Shown here in pieces: positions 24,530 to 37,639 of a stretch of DNA of 64,000 bases. The position numbers and the translations under genes were made by a program. Numbering within the stretch: the stretch's first letter is position 1; each line of letters begins with the position of its first letter. The notes under the pieces are model-generated. The model was not told where the DNA came from, did not search any database, and saw only the letters and a list, made by a program, of their open reading frames with translations. This DNA comes from Sesamum alatum (lineage: Eukaryota > Streptophyta > Magnoliopsida > Lamiales > Pedaliaceae), in the NCBI GenBank assembly GCA_034509735.1, contig JACGWO010000002.1, forward strand, positions 46,889,702 to 46,953,701. The letters run 5' to 3'.

Positions 24530-26343
24530 GTTGGGGAGATTAATTAACTTTTCATTTAGCTATTAATTTTTTGTTTGGTAAATTAATTCTAGAGTAGTTA
24601 TACACCTAACTCTATGAGGATTTTGAGTTAATTAGCCTTTTTTCTTGTTAGATTTTTGGGACATGGTGGTTGTTTATATTAGTGGATTATCTTATTTTAG
24701 TTCCATATATTTTTTTTTTGTTTCAATGGTTTATTATTAATAAGTCCACATGGTTGGATAAGAATTAATTGTTTCATATATATATATATATATATATATA
24801 AATTTTTTAAGCTAAGAGTTTATCGAAATCAATCATATATATTGACACTAAAATAGGGGATTTTATCATAATTTTGGTCATGTAATTATCTGTGTTTGGC
24901 ATGCTTTTGGTCTTTTAGGTAATGGAATTTACGATTTGGGCCATTACTTTTTGTAATTCTTGTTATTTCAAGACGTATTTTGTCAGCAATTTTAAAGTTG
25001 GCTGGAAAATCACATGTGCAAATTACGTGTGTTCTCAAATTTAAGTTCAGCATATTGACTCGAATGTGTTAATTTTTGGGCAAATGTAATTAAAATTTTC
25101 AGCAAAATATATCCTCAAATTGCGAGCTTTGCAAAAATTAATAATAAACTAAATCACAAGTTTCAGTTCTTAACTAATAAAAAATACCAATTGACACATC
25201 TAATTACATGAACGAAATTTCAATAAATTCTTTAAGAAATTATTTTTTGGACCATTAATTATTTTCGTTTGTCTAAGAATTTTCTGAACCCTTTAGGAAT
25301 TAATTTGATCAAAAGCAACCAAGAAGTTTCCCATTTTTAAAAGCAAACTCAATATATAAATTAAAGCTAGACGACGAAGAAAACTTCCAGAAACACGTAA
25401 TTAAGATGGTATTTGGCTAAACTTATAAGTTCTTAAAAATCGTTTGACAATTTTATTTTTTTGAAAAGCTTATATATAAGATTCTAAAATTAATAAAATG
25501 TTTTGAATCTTATAAGCTTTTTAAAAAAATAAAAGTTAAGTTCACAAACTCTTTTTAAAGCATCTTTAAGCTCTTTAATTTTAATATCAAATAAACACGA
25601 ACTTACTTATAATTTTGTTAGTATTTAACTTTTACCCTTCGGTATAATTGAAAATATCGCCCCCCCCCCCCCCAACGACGAAACAACAAAAAGCAAAATT
25701 ATGTATTTATAATATTTTAATTTCTAAAACTTTGATGGTTTTTCTGTTATTATTACATATGAAGAGCTTATTATGCCAAATATTCTAACATCTTATTTAT
25801 CCAAATATTTTAAGAGCTTATTTTCAAAATAAAATTAATTAGACATTTTTAAACTCTAAAACATTTTATAAAATTTATGAGTTTATAATCTAAGTCACAA
25901 AAATGAATTCTTTTGCATTATTTGGTAGTTGTCTACAGATAATTACTTAATTTTCTTGAATTAGCAACTATAAAAAATAAAATTTAAAAAAATCAATATA
26001 AAACTAGATATTTTGATCAAAAGAAACTTTTTCTCATTCATGAAAGGTCAAGAAAAGCTAGAAAATGAAAATTTCCAAAAATATGTAAGTAACAAAAGAT
26101 GAAAATCAACAATCATATATATCTTTCTGAATTAAATAAAAACAGAAATCAGTCAATTTCCGTGCTCATTTAATTTTATTGGTTTCCATTTCAAATTAAA
26201 TAAGCATGTACTTTCAAATTTCGATCTCTGTGTTTACAATTTTGGATCTTCTTTTGCAAGGAATTAGGTGTAATTATTTCCTACATTTATTTTTTGTATT
26301 TCTTTTTCTTTATGTAATTATTTCATGATCATATTCTAAAATG
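24530..26343. other. AT-rich spacer between the two convergent pseudogenes
   Basis: No gene is seen. It contains a TA tract (24777-24800), a C-run (25661-25673), and an inverted pair of AT-rich blocks around 25420-25560 (cttataag / aaaagctt words). Confidence 0.5.
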
Positions 26344-28141
26344 TCATGAGTTATTTGAACCATGAAGTTGAACACTACCATTCCCACCGCCGGCCGCCGC
26401 GTGCCATATCCCACCTTCCGCCACCTTCTCCTCCCGCCGGAACTTCTTGTATATATCACTCCTATAGAACTCCTTAGTCCTAAACACTAAAACAAGTGAA
26501 ACAAATGCACCAAACAATGTTACAAAAGTGATTATAACAAAAGCCAACTTAAAGCACTCAACCCCTACACAATTTCAAGTCCTCACCGGGCTCGGAGCCC
26601 GGCCAAGGCCTCAACTGCTTCTCGGCCTCCTTGTCGTACAAGTACCCCACCACCCTCACATTGAGCAAATACGATCCAATCGGGCTTGCTGCAGACCGAA
26701 GTTGTACAGTGTGGAGTAGTACTTAAGCCCGAAAAAGCTCAGAAATGATGCGAAGAGCAATGGCCACTGAGGCACCGAAGCAGAATCCTATGATCACGGA
26801 GGCACACGTAAAGCCCGTTTGGAACGTCGAAAGGCGATTAACAAGTGCCGGTACACGAGATCACGAGGGTTAGTGTGAGCATAACGGGCCTTGGGAACTT
26901 GTACTGTCAAGAAAATGCTCTGAGAGAAAGCCCGAAACCACCCTCCCAAAGATAGTTCATATGCTTACAAGAGAAACAAAATGTACTAATGCTGTTTGTA
27001 GGGTACCCTAAGAAGTCCCAATCTGCCCTAAATTGTCAATGGCTGTTAGGGTACCCCCAACCCCACAAGTTGTTGGCAAAGAGACAGAACCAACATGTCT
27101 ATGGGTGAAAAGGGCTGCAAGATCGTGTAAGTTTTCTCCTCTACCGGGCGGCCGAAAATGCTTCCACACCCCAACAAGAGGTTCTTGATTTCGGGCCTGG
27201 ATCATTAGTCGTTGATGCAGAGGTTGGTGGGGGATTCTCAATCTTTAACTGGGAGGAATTTCCCAAGTTATAATCTTCTCTTTTCCTTCTCCATACATGA
27301 ATTTCTTCTTTGACGACGATCCCAAGGGTAGAAACAACAAGATCAGAACTATATGATTGCAGCTAACAAACGAGCTCAGTTGCCGAGTAAAACTAACCTT
27401 TTTTGCAATATTGAAGTAGTCGTCATGAGAAATCCGCCAGCCGAGTGATACATACAAGAACCGGTTAGAAAAACCTTGAGTTATTGTGGAAAACCCTAAC
27501 CACCTTTGTTATTCGGATTGTTCGCAAGGAACACAAACGATATGGCGGCCGGAAGCCAGCCGATGAGGAGAATCAAAGACTTAGAATCGTTTCCGTTATA
27601 CCGCATGGTATATTTGGGCTATTTATAGCCCACTCAGGCCAACAAACCCCTTTTAGTAGCCCTAAAACGGCACCCCCGACTCTCCGGGAAGTTCTTGACG
27701 CGGTGACCAGGGCGCCGGTACGTGGCGAACGACTGTGAGTTGGCACCGATGAAAGATGTAGAGACCGACAATGTGCCAACTGGGGCCTCGAGATTTTCTT
27801 TGAAATGGCTAGCCAAATCATGAAGTAGCCGAAGAAGTTGAGGACCGCGCCGAATGGATAGTACCACCACGCGAGGTGACCTCGTTGATTAGGCCGGAAG
27901 AGGACGCCGACGTTGTGAGCCTAGGTCTTTGAAGAAGCTGAGGAGGTTGAGGGTGGGTCTGTCGTATCCTAGTATCTGGGACTTGATTTCAGCAGAATAT
28001 AGGCGAACATGTAGGTGGCCCCGCTGCTGACATGATTAGGGTGGTGGCGAACACCATGAACCACCGTCCCGTTAGGACTTGCACGGTGAAGGCTCGAGTG
28101 CTCGGCCACCCGGGGAGGACATCGTTGCCGGCAAGAACCAT
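26344..28141 (-). pseudogene. Second nodulin-like / NFD4-type MFS transporter pseudogene
   Basis: On the minus strand an ATG at 28141 opens a family-like N-terminus (TVQVLTGRWFMVFATTLIM). The frame breaks at about 28022 inside the first membrane segment. Later pieces match the family in other frames: GANSQSFAT..VKNFPESRG (27870-27634), GLLKGV region, and the C-terminal FGAFVSLVLVFRTKEFYRSDIYKKF (26547-26344). At least six frame breaks or stops are needed. The sequence differs from the 22672-24529 relic throughout, so this is a separate paralogue and not a recent inverted copy. Its C-terminal end faces that of the first. Confidence 0.8.
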
Positions 28142-28876
28142 ATTTCTTGTTCTTTATTTCTCAAGCTATATATATGTATGTACAAATATATATATATTAT
28201 ATATATATATATATACATAGTTATATGTGTGTATGTGTGAGGCTAGGGACAAAATATTTTTTTAATCCCGTAAGATTAGAGTATTATTTTTTTGATACCA
28301 TAATTTATATATAGGTGGTTGTTTTTAGTATTATTAAAAATACGTTGTTCAGTTTTTTTTGTCCCAACACATGACATTGACTTTGGGACCAAAAAAACTT
28401 GTAAAAATATTTTTATGGAACTAAAACAACCACCTACCTAAGTGTGTACCGTACCAAACTAAATAATATCATAATCTTATGGAACCAAAAAAATCATTTA
28501 CCCTAGCTACTTAATTATTTATGAGTTGTAGTTCGGTGTAGTGGGATATTTCACAATATTGCTAGTGTTAGGCCTATGTTTAAGTTCTAGTGGTGCTTGT
28601 GTGCACAAGTACAATATGTAGTATTGTGTGGTGTCTTTACAATGTTGTGCAATTGAGAGAAAGACAATTGGGATCTAATAATTACTGAATTTTTTTTTTA
28701 CTCAAATCAGGTTTATTGGAGCGAACTGATCATAATATTGATTCCAAATTTGATCAGACTTTCTAAAATTGCCAATGATAAATAAAACTCTAGCTTGAAA
28801 TGGAGCACAAAATATAGGCAGATAAATCCATAATGATGAATAGAAATGTGAAAGCAATCCATATATATGTTGGAAG
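28142..28876. other. AT-rich flank of the second pseudogene
   Basis: It contains an AT tract (28168-28215) and a pair of inverted blocks near 28255-28345 and 28390-28505 (ccgtaagatta / taatcttatgg and ataggtggttgttttagt / acaaccacctac). These look like the arms of a small MITE. No gene is seen. Confidence 0.45.
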
Positions 28877-29194
28877 AAAAAACTGGAAAGTGCTACTACA
28901 TCGTCTTATTAATCACTACAGAAAAAAAATACTAATATATATATATATTATATATTTTTTCATAAATCACTATGATTTAAAAATTATGATAATTCATATT
29001 ATCTATCTACGGTCAAATTAAATAGGTAGTTAAATAGGCAGGTGATATGTCAATCTCATAATCACGATTTGCTTGACTGTAGATAGATAATATTAATTTG
29101 TCATAAATTTTAAATCATAGTTATTTACAGTGTAGGGAATAATATATTTTTCTATAGTGATTATAAGACGACGCAGCAGCATTTTCCAGTTTTT
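28877..29194. mobile_element. Fold-back element, almost fully palindromic
   Basis: The left arm (aaaactggaaagtgct..., 28879 onward) and the right arm (...gcattttccagtttt, to 29194) are inverted. Pairing continues inward through 'cgtcttattaatcactaca', 'ctatgatttaaaaattatga' and 'tattatctatctac' to a centre near 29035. The RNA would form a hairpin of about 300 nt. No coding capacity is seen. Confidence 0.75.
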
Positions 29195-29508
29195 GCCCTA
29201 ATTAATGGATCATGGTAAACTACAGCGACCTATTTTTGAAATTTGATAATACGAGTTAGGTAATTAATATTATAGGGGACGTAACATTACATTTTATGCA
29301 CTTATTATATGTGCACGTGCAAGATGTTAGGCTAAACTAATTAATATAATTATTAAGGAAGTTAGGTAAAATTTCAACTGACGTTACATTAAATTTTATG
29401 CATTCATTTGGATATTTGTTAGTGTCATGACAAGTAATTGATGTAGATTTTCCTATACCCATTGAATTGAAATTAAAAGGAAAAAATATATATATAGATA
29501 AATATATA

Positions 29509-30018
29509 GGGTTAATTACATTTAGACCCCCTCTGAAATGCCCTATAATTACACTTTTTTCCAAAAAATTTGAAATTACATTACACCCCCTCTAAAATTC
29601 TTTTGTTTACACACTGACCTCCATTCGTTAAAGTTTGGGCTCGGAAAATGTTTCATTTTCAACAAAAATAATTACATAAATTTTCAATTTTACCTCTCAT
29701 TTAACATTCTGTTGCAATAATTTGTGTTCCTTATAAGGAAAAATATAAAATATTGGCCTCACTCCATACATATACGTTACACTTATCCTCTTATAAGTAC
29801 AAAAATATACATGAGAATGTTAAATGATTGGGAAAAAATTAAAAATTTGTGTAATTTATTTTTGTGACGTGAAACATTTTTCGTCCAAACTCTAATGGAT
29901 GGGGGTCAGGTGTAAACAGAGAATTTTCAAAAGGGGGCTTGTAAGTGTAATTTCAAAACTTTTTTGGGGAAAAGTGTATTATACATTCTCGGAGGGGGTG
30001 TAAGTGTAATTAAACCCT
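29509..30018. mobile_element. TIR element (MULE-like MITE) with 9-bp target duplication
   Basis: The ends GGGTTAATTAC and GTAATTAAACCCT are inverted and bordered by AAATATATA (29500-29508 and 30019-30027). The two arms are similar for more than 150 bp. The terminal sequence resembles the element at 30-505. No coding capacity is seen. Confidence 0.75.
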
Positions 30019-30208
30019 AAATATATATATATTTATTATATATTATGTAATACTCAACAAGGAAATTACAATTCTACTTTGATTTGGAAAAAAAATTATA
30101 ATAATAATTTGAGGTGCAACATTGGCTGATGACTTGATTCTAAATTTTATCCCAATTTGATCAATAATAAATTTTTTTTTTTTTTTTCTTGTTGATTAAA
30201 TGTCACAA

Positions 30209-30580
30209 GCCCATATCCATTCCTAAAAGATTGATTACAAGGAAGAGGGACGTCCATTTACAAATTCCTCTCCCAATCAATATGCTATACAGAACTTAGA
30301 ACATTCTTCTGCATTCAATCCAAGCACGACCTTATATAGTGTGAACTTCTTATTGATCAGCCCTACATCGAACACCCACACACAAATTCCCCCTATGGGC
30401 ATTGATGAATCCTAACTTTGATACCACTTGTCACAAACCCACATCAATTTTTAAAGAGATCGATCTTTAATAAGGAATAACCCATTTTATAAATACCTTC
30501 AAAACCTCTCAATCAATTGACATGAGATGGAAAACTCATAAAATACTAGGAAACCTTGGGCTTTGTCCACACAATGTAGT
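30209..30580 (-). mobile_element. Possible miniature LTR retroelement (TRIM-like)
   Basis: Two direct, diverged blocks begin TGTCACAAGCCCA (30209) and TGTCACAAACCCA (30431). Just before the second, on the minus strand, lies TGGTATCAAAGTTAGG (revcomp near 30407-30426), like a tRNA-Met primer binding site placed two bases after an LTR ending in CA. There is no internal coding region. The LTR ends and target duplication are not resolved. Confidence 0.4.
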
Positions 30581-32530
30581 GTTAGTGCATTATATTCTCT
30601 CTCTTTCTCCCTCTCTCCCTCCCTCTCTTTCAATAAAATGGTCTGTCATTTGTGTGAGTGATTAACTAATGACAACTTCGGGGGCTTATTATATATGTTC
30701 CTCAAATTCTGTCTTTGTCCAATATAGCATATGATAATATTATAGTACATGTTTATCACAGATGTTGAATTAGGAAATTGTTTTGAATTATGAACGTATG
30801 AAAAAAATTATGAAAAGAGAGTACGTTAAGACCTAAGAATTAGAATAAATTATATTGACACCCCCTAAATGTTAGATTTAATTAAACAGACCCTACTCTT
30901 TCAAAACAACACGTTCACCCTTAAAGTTGTAATAATTGTAATGCACCTAGTCAGAGGCAAAAACTTACACGAACACCCCACTAAAATAAATTACATTGGA
31001 CACTCCCTCATGGATGTGCTTATAATTTTTGAGAAAATCAAAAATGTTTATATAATCAAATCTAACTTCGAGGGTGTTTATGCAATTTATCCCATAATCT
31101 TTATAGTTTGGAGAATTTTTTTATGTTTACGATGCTTCATGTATCGATTGTCGATTTTTCCTATAACTGATGCAACACCCATCATATTTGTTAAGAGATA
31201 TCGTTAAATTCATAATTTTACCCTAGTAAAAGGAATTTTTCCTACCTTTGGGGACACAGCGGACAACCCTGCAATTGCCTCGCAGAGTTGAAAGCGGTCG
31301 CTAAACCTAGACATAATTAATATTGGGACATCCACATTCCAGCATAACATTGGCTCTTTCAATGAAGTAGGAGAACATTGTTTTAATTAGACCACTTGCA
31401 AATCATGGCAATAACTCAAGCAACAAACATTATCCATAAGCTATTACTAAAAGTCAAGCTCCACAAGAGTTGTATTTATTGGCACACTAATCACCAATTT
31501 AGGGTTAGTCAAATACCAATTTTTTTAAGACTACTTGAGGCAATATTTTAAAAATTTTAAAATGTGTCTGAATGTGTGATTGTATGATTGATGGATAAAT
31601 AAATGTTGAATCTATAGTAGTTCATATATAGTGAATACAAATTCCACACATTTAACATGTCTTATTCTTAGGTAAATATTCAATAAATGCCCAATAAAAT
31701 TTGTGTTGAGTTCAAAAGTCACAATTTTGCCCCTAGGAATAGAGCCCACTAGTTCAGGATACTTGAAACGTTAAATTGTGTCCAATTCTGCCCCTGGGAA
31801 TGAATAGAGGCCACTATGGCTAGCTAATTAAAGATATTTAATTTAGGTATAAAGTCAACTATAGCTAGTTAAAGATATTGAAGAAATTAAATTGGTTGGA
31901 GTTCTGATCCTAGAAATATAGCTAGTTCAAGACCTACTTGCAAGACTAAACAGAGGTACAACAACCACCTCTTCCATCTAACTCCAATAAGATGGACATT
32001 GAGCTTCACCCAAAGAGCACAGCCAATAAACCTAGAGAGAAGAGAGAGTCCTTTACTTGGATCCCTACATGCGTTAGTAATCTTGTTCCCTGTTTTCTTA
32101 AACTCCTTGACAAAATGACCATTCCTGTCTATCACTCACTACAACAAACATTAAATGAAACTCAGGTCTTACTAATTCCTGCTTCATCTTTATAAGCGAT
32201 AATTTAAGGTTGAACTGCACTTGCCTAAACAAAATGCTGATTTTTAACTACTCCAAACTACCCCAACTCACAAGTTTTCTTAATATCTACTCTATACTAA
32301 CCTCGTAACGCTAGTCAACAAGATCCAGGCAAGTAAAAATGGAGTCTATCGCATCTAAACACAAACTGCCACCACACATAAATATAACGGGGAAACCATA
32401 ATATTATGCATGAAGCCACCGAATGGAGAAAAACAGGTTACTCCATCGCCTCCATTCTAATTGATACTTAAGGGTACAATGCTAAAAAAACAAGCTTAAA
32501 ACCAAATTCACGTCAGCATGTCTAAAAGAT
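30581..32530. other. Intergenic stretch with minor repeats
   Basis: No gene is supported. A CT-rich tract lies at 30596-30630. The segment 30845-31110 has short inverted blocks reminiscent of a MITE. Short words (gcccctaggaatagagcccac, gctagttaaagatatt) recur between 31720 and 31930. The end near 32200-32530 may be the 3' flank of the RZ-1 proximal copy. Confidence 0.4.
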
Positions 32531-32562
32531 CTTGTTAAGTAGCAGAAAATACACAAGACCTT

Positions 32563-35500
32563 TCAGTAGCGCTCCAAGGAAGGGGGTCGCCCTCCCTCCT
32601 TGGGCGGTCATAGGGACCGGGCCTGTCCCTGTAGCTTCTCCTCATATCGGAGGGGGACCCACACCTGCAGCACCTCCAATATCTGTCACTGCCTACCTCG
32701 CGGGCCCGCATCTCTATCATAAGCCCTGTCTTTGCATATACATTCTGAGGGTAACGATCAGGTGCCCCCCATACTATCCGCAGGAAGCGCGTCCCAGCTG
32801 GGGGTACCTGATTAGATGGATTTAGGACAAATAGTAGCGAGCTTACCACTAGACACTTAATGCTTGTGAGATACTTGAAACTTAAACGAACTCATTGCCA
32901 GTACCAGTGAACCTGTAAATTAAACTGACAGTTAACTTTTAGACAATTCTTCAAGAAAAACAGGAAAGATCCAATCAACTCGTCATCTTACTACTGCTAC
33001 TCATGGGAAAAAGGAAAATGTTCTATTAAAGACTTCTAATTTGTAATAATCCCTAAAAAATATTAAAAAATTTTACATAAGGGTACCTGTCATTTCATAT
33101 ATCGATCACGGCTCCCATATCGATCATCTCTCTGATGTCATAAACGATCTCTATCACCATAACGACCTCTGTCATATCTGTCATCCACATATCTGTCACG
33201 ATAATCCGCAGAGCGATCCCCACGGCCACCACTTCCAGCATACCTAGCACGTGGAGGCGAGAATGGACGAGCACCTCGACCAGCACCTGCTGATGGACAA
33301 TCTCGGGCCCAGTGTCCTGGTCGGCCGCATTTGAAGCAATCATCCTGCCGCGCTGACCTATCTCCACCATAAATACCTCTTCCACCTGATGAATAACTTC
33401 CATAGCCATGTCCTGGATCTTCACTTCCCATTTTCGGTTGGGCCTTGTTAACTGAGATGACTCGCTCTCCCAAACTCTCTACCAATGCATATCCCTGATT
33501 GCCATCCTCCATTGCCCGTCGATCAGCAAAGGTCAGAAAAGCCAATCCACGAGGACGGCCTGTATCTCTTTCCAGCATAACCTACAAGAAGACTAGATCT
33601 GAGAATACCTAACCAGAAAGGGGAAAGCCAATGCAACAGGTTGAGCATGATCTTGCAAACAAGAAAATGCAGTTAAAGAATATTGAAAGCTAGCAACTAT
33701 GTATCTACTTGGAGTTTAACATCCACAAAACTCAGAAGTTTAACCTAGGAAAGAATTATTGCAGAGGAGTATCAACATAATCAACTTAGTAGAGAAATTT
33801 ATGATCAACTTAGTAAACATCTTCCCTAGGATGTCAGGTTTAAATCAGCCGCATGATTTACTTTAGCATAAGAACAAGACAACAAGTAACCATGAACTTC
33901 AGGGATAATGCAAACAAACATTGGTAGAGTGCAATACCTTGTCAACAGGAATGAGCAAAAAGTGGGGACCCTTAAATGTTTATGTCAATTACAGTAGTTA
34001 ACATCTAATGATCAAGTTCAACAATAACTTTCTCATCATGTGCAAATAGAATGTTCCTACTCAAACTTTTTCATCATTCTATAAGCAACAGAACCAATAA
34101 GCAAGCCAAAACTTATCATTCAATATGAACACTGTAATACTTTGTCAATTGCTGCCATACCTTCCACTTTAAGCTTTATAACACTAAACTGTTTGTTTCT
34201 CTTCATATATGTCTCTTTAAAATTTAAGTAAATAAGAAACTGAACAGTTTGAACTGAGAACCCCATTCTAAGCCTCTCTTGGATATATTTGTATTTTAGG
34301 AGAAAATCATGCATAGATTACATAATCTATAGTATGGAAATCATTCATTTAAAATTGCTTTTTATACAAGGCAAACATTAAACAAAAGTACAGATTATTT
34401 GCCAGAAAACAAAACCATAAACAAGCACAAATCGAAAATTAAAGAAGAGAAGTAAGATAAAACAATTAGAAATAGCACATAAACAAGCTAAATTAACCAC
34501 AAATAAGTGAATGGAAATTTAAAGTTAACTATAAAGAAAACATTTACAAAAAATACCAAAATTCAACCATGACGAGAAAAGCATGCAAGCCAAACTGAAA
34601 ACAGTGAGGTTGAATTATAGTACTTCTCTATTTACCATTTCACTTCATATTAAATAGCATGCTTATAGTGCAAGGAGCTCTTACATGAGTAGATCTGCAG
34701 AATTGGCAGAATCCATCAGTCCTGACATAGTTTTTTACTCAGGCCTTGCGCAGAAACAAAAACGATAACAGAAAAATCAATGCAACCAAACAAGGATGGG
34801 ATCTCAATCAGAATATAATCTATTAGTGGCCACTTGATCTCACTAATTACTAACTGTATTGGTTTAACTCGTTTTAGCCTTCCATTCATCGCTGTAAACC
34901 ATTGCATTTCCAAAGAACATAACAGGAATGATATCCACCAGGTGTGTTAAAAGCTTGACCTTGCAGCCACAGCAAGAGCTTATATTGTCAGAGAAATCTT
35001 TTGATACCAAATCTCAGCTTCAAAGGTCTTGCCACATTCAAAAGAAACGAATTCATGGATCGGCCAGGGGTATATCCACATGAAACAAGACAATTGTGCC
35101 AGAAAAATTATGGTTTTGTTACTGACTCCAGTGTTTATAGTGAGTATGAGATAAAGTGCTAAATCGCAACCGGAAAGAGACCATTCTCTAACAATTTTAC
35201 TCCATTTATTCGCGAAACTGGGCACAGAATAATATTATTCAGAGAGGCTGGATTTAGCAGAAAAGCTACTTAAACATATATTCTGTCGTCGACGGATTTC
35301 GTGAATGGATTTTCTCTTCATACAAATCTTTGTTCATCACATCAACCTAAAAGTCACAGGAATTTGTCCAGAACTTCTCTAGAAGATCTCCGTGAAAAAC
35401 AAGAACTCGAAAACAGAGCAAGTTGGACACCGCGACCAAGCAGAAGCTTTTCACACAAAACATTTTTCTTTTGCATCATACAACCGCTTCTGTTCAACAG

Positions 35501-37633
35501 TAAATGATAGGCTTAATACAGAAACACTTGGTCAACCGTTGACAGTCAAAGGTACTCTGCAGCATGAAGCAGGGGAATTTCCAGAAGCTTGATTTTTGTC
35601 ACCAAATACAAAGGCTTGCTAGACCCAGTAATGAACGACATTAGCCTAAATTTGGACAACATCTAAACAGGATATTTCTAAGAATATAATTGCCTCTGCC
35701 AACTGAACGTCACTGACCTCAGCTGATTTTTGTTTCAAACAAAAGCTAAATTCTTTGGAATTCTCTGTACTTTCATGTATAAAATGCAACGATCAGATTT
35801 CCCCCCGTTAATCAGACACTAAGGTCTGAGTTTTCTAAAAGACTAATTTGAAGGATGGACTGACTTTACAAAAGAAAACAATAATGGAGGCATCAATCTC
35901 ATCACAGAAGGAAAACAGATAAATAATTTCTGAGTCTGATGAAAGGCAGAAAATATTCCCCCCCAAGCACTGACAGCATTCTCCAGAAGAAACTTGCGCT
36001 TTGATCTGGCATATCAACCTTTTCGAAGCTCATTCATGGGATATAGCACAACTCCTATGAAACTTAATAAAACAAAGCAGGGGGAGCTCTCTTTTTCTTG
36101 TGGCTTCTACCCCAAAAACAGTAACCATCTTGTAACTCTTTTTAGCTTAATTCACGTGATGCTGCCAAACAGTGCTGAGCCAGCTTAAAAAGATTTCAGG
36201 CAGGTTAATAAAGAAATATCAACTTAATATGTTTGGACACTCTGAGGATCAAAGAAGCACAAACACAGGCACTTAAAGTTTCATGCTTCAAAAACCCCAT
36301 TTTTTCTCAAAGCAGATGACCAAATATGCTGCAGCCAAAAGAGGTGGTGAATAACTTTCAAGCCACAAAATCTGTAGAGATTAACCAAACGTGGTCAAAA
36401 TCCACCGCATTTATACAAGAATAAGAAAAAGGCTTCAAGAATTGGACTACATCATGAACCTGGCCACTGAATCATCACTGAGCGCATCCCTAACAGGATC
36501 CCACAGAAATAGATCACAAAATATTGGCAGCACAACAGTTCATAGCTACCACTCTTAAGGGCAATCCAATGTGCACTTTTAGACTTCGGAGGCCAAAACT
36601 TTTGTTTTTCTCAGAAAATGTCAAAAACAGCCTCATTGGAACGGAACAAGGTAGCAGTCATAATAGACAGCAACAAACTCATCCAGTCCTTAATAAACAT
36701 GGCTAAACCCATTGTGCGTGAACGATTATAGAAATAGCCGAGCGATGCCAAAACACAAGATAATTCATTCTTCAGCATTCCCTGAAATCCCAATGGAGAC
36801 AAAAATTTCCTCCAAATTCCATTAAAGCATTTCAAGAAGTCATAAAGCCAACATAAAAGATGGAAAAGAATACCAGAGATTAGTAGCGACCAGAGAGAAA
36901 AAGATAACAATGAAAACAGAGGTACATTCTTAACTACTTCACAAAAGGAGAATAGCAGCATCCATAAATTGAACTGAATCACAGCTTCAGTAATCAACTT
37001 CCTAAAACTTAAACTATAAAGAGCCCATTCACAAAATTATGTGAACCACATAACCTGATATGCGAAGGATGCAATAACTGCTAAAATGTCCCTTTTGATA
37101 GAACTCCCAAAGATATCTCCCCATATTATTTCTTCTTAAATCAGCATTTGCCACCCGTACTAAATTTTGTGCATGCTAAAAAGTTAAATTACTGTCTAAA
37201 TGAGTTCCAGAATCAAAACCTACCCCATAAAAAGCCGAAATGGACCCATCATCTTATCAAAAGAAAAATTAGGACACACAAACTGAAGCAGTGAATATCC
37301 AACAACAATCAACAAGTAAAACCAATTGAAGAACAGGCTTACAACTCCCACTGTCTTCTCCCCACAACGAAAAGACAAGTCTATGTATTACTCAAACACA
37401 GACCCCCTCACACAACAAAAATTTCCAGCAAAAAGATAACACACGCACACGCATATACATATATATATATATATATATATCAAGACGGTTTCGTATCACA
37501 CAATTGATCAAATTTAAACCTGGCATTCGACAATTTTGCCGAAGCGGCTAAAAGCATTTTCGAGCTGCCGCTCGGTAACGTCATACGATAAACCTCCCAC
37601 AAAAATACGGTTGTCTTGATCCTTGTCCGCCAT
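32563..37633 (-). pseudogene. RZ-1-type RRM/zinc-knuckle RNA-binding protein, proximal copy, damaged
   Basis: It has the same exon plan as the intact copy at 47918-53141: exon 1 37633-37520 (38 intact codons with RNP2 IFVGGL), exon 2 about 33581-33087, exon 3 about 32807-32563. Exon 1 is clean. Exon 2 differs from the intact copy by several single-base insertions and deletions: the RNP1 motif reads RGLAFLTF in place of RGFGFLTF, three extra bases lie around 33484-33515, and a TGA stop sits near 33138. Exon 3 is frame-disrupted. The CCHC knuckle ([14 protein letters not shown]) survives. The splice signals are kept, so a transcript is still possible. It is either an early pseudogene or a copy with uncorrected assembly errors. 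Confidence 0.7.
33582..37519 (-). other. Long first intron of the RZ-1 proximal copy
   Basis: This 3938-bp intron aligns in patches with the intron of the other copy, for example 'gcaaggagctcttacatgag' near 34670 and near 50202, and 'acttaaacatatattctgt' near 35267. Open frames inside it are not supported as genes. Confidence 0.7.
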
Positions 37634-37639
37634 CTTTAC

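Noticed and set aside
30869..31207. 112-residue ORF in the intergenic stretch
   Set aside because: AT-rich, no family resemblance, and it overlaps MITE-like phrases.
31887..32195. Overlapping ORFs on both strands near 32 kb
   Set aside because: No domain, no splice context; probably chance frames in the 3' flank of the damaged RZ-1 copy.
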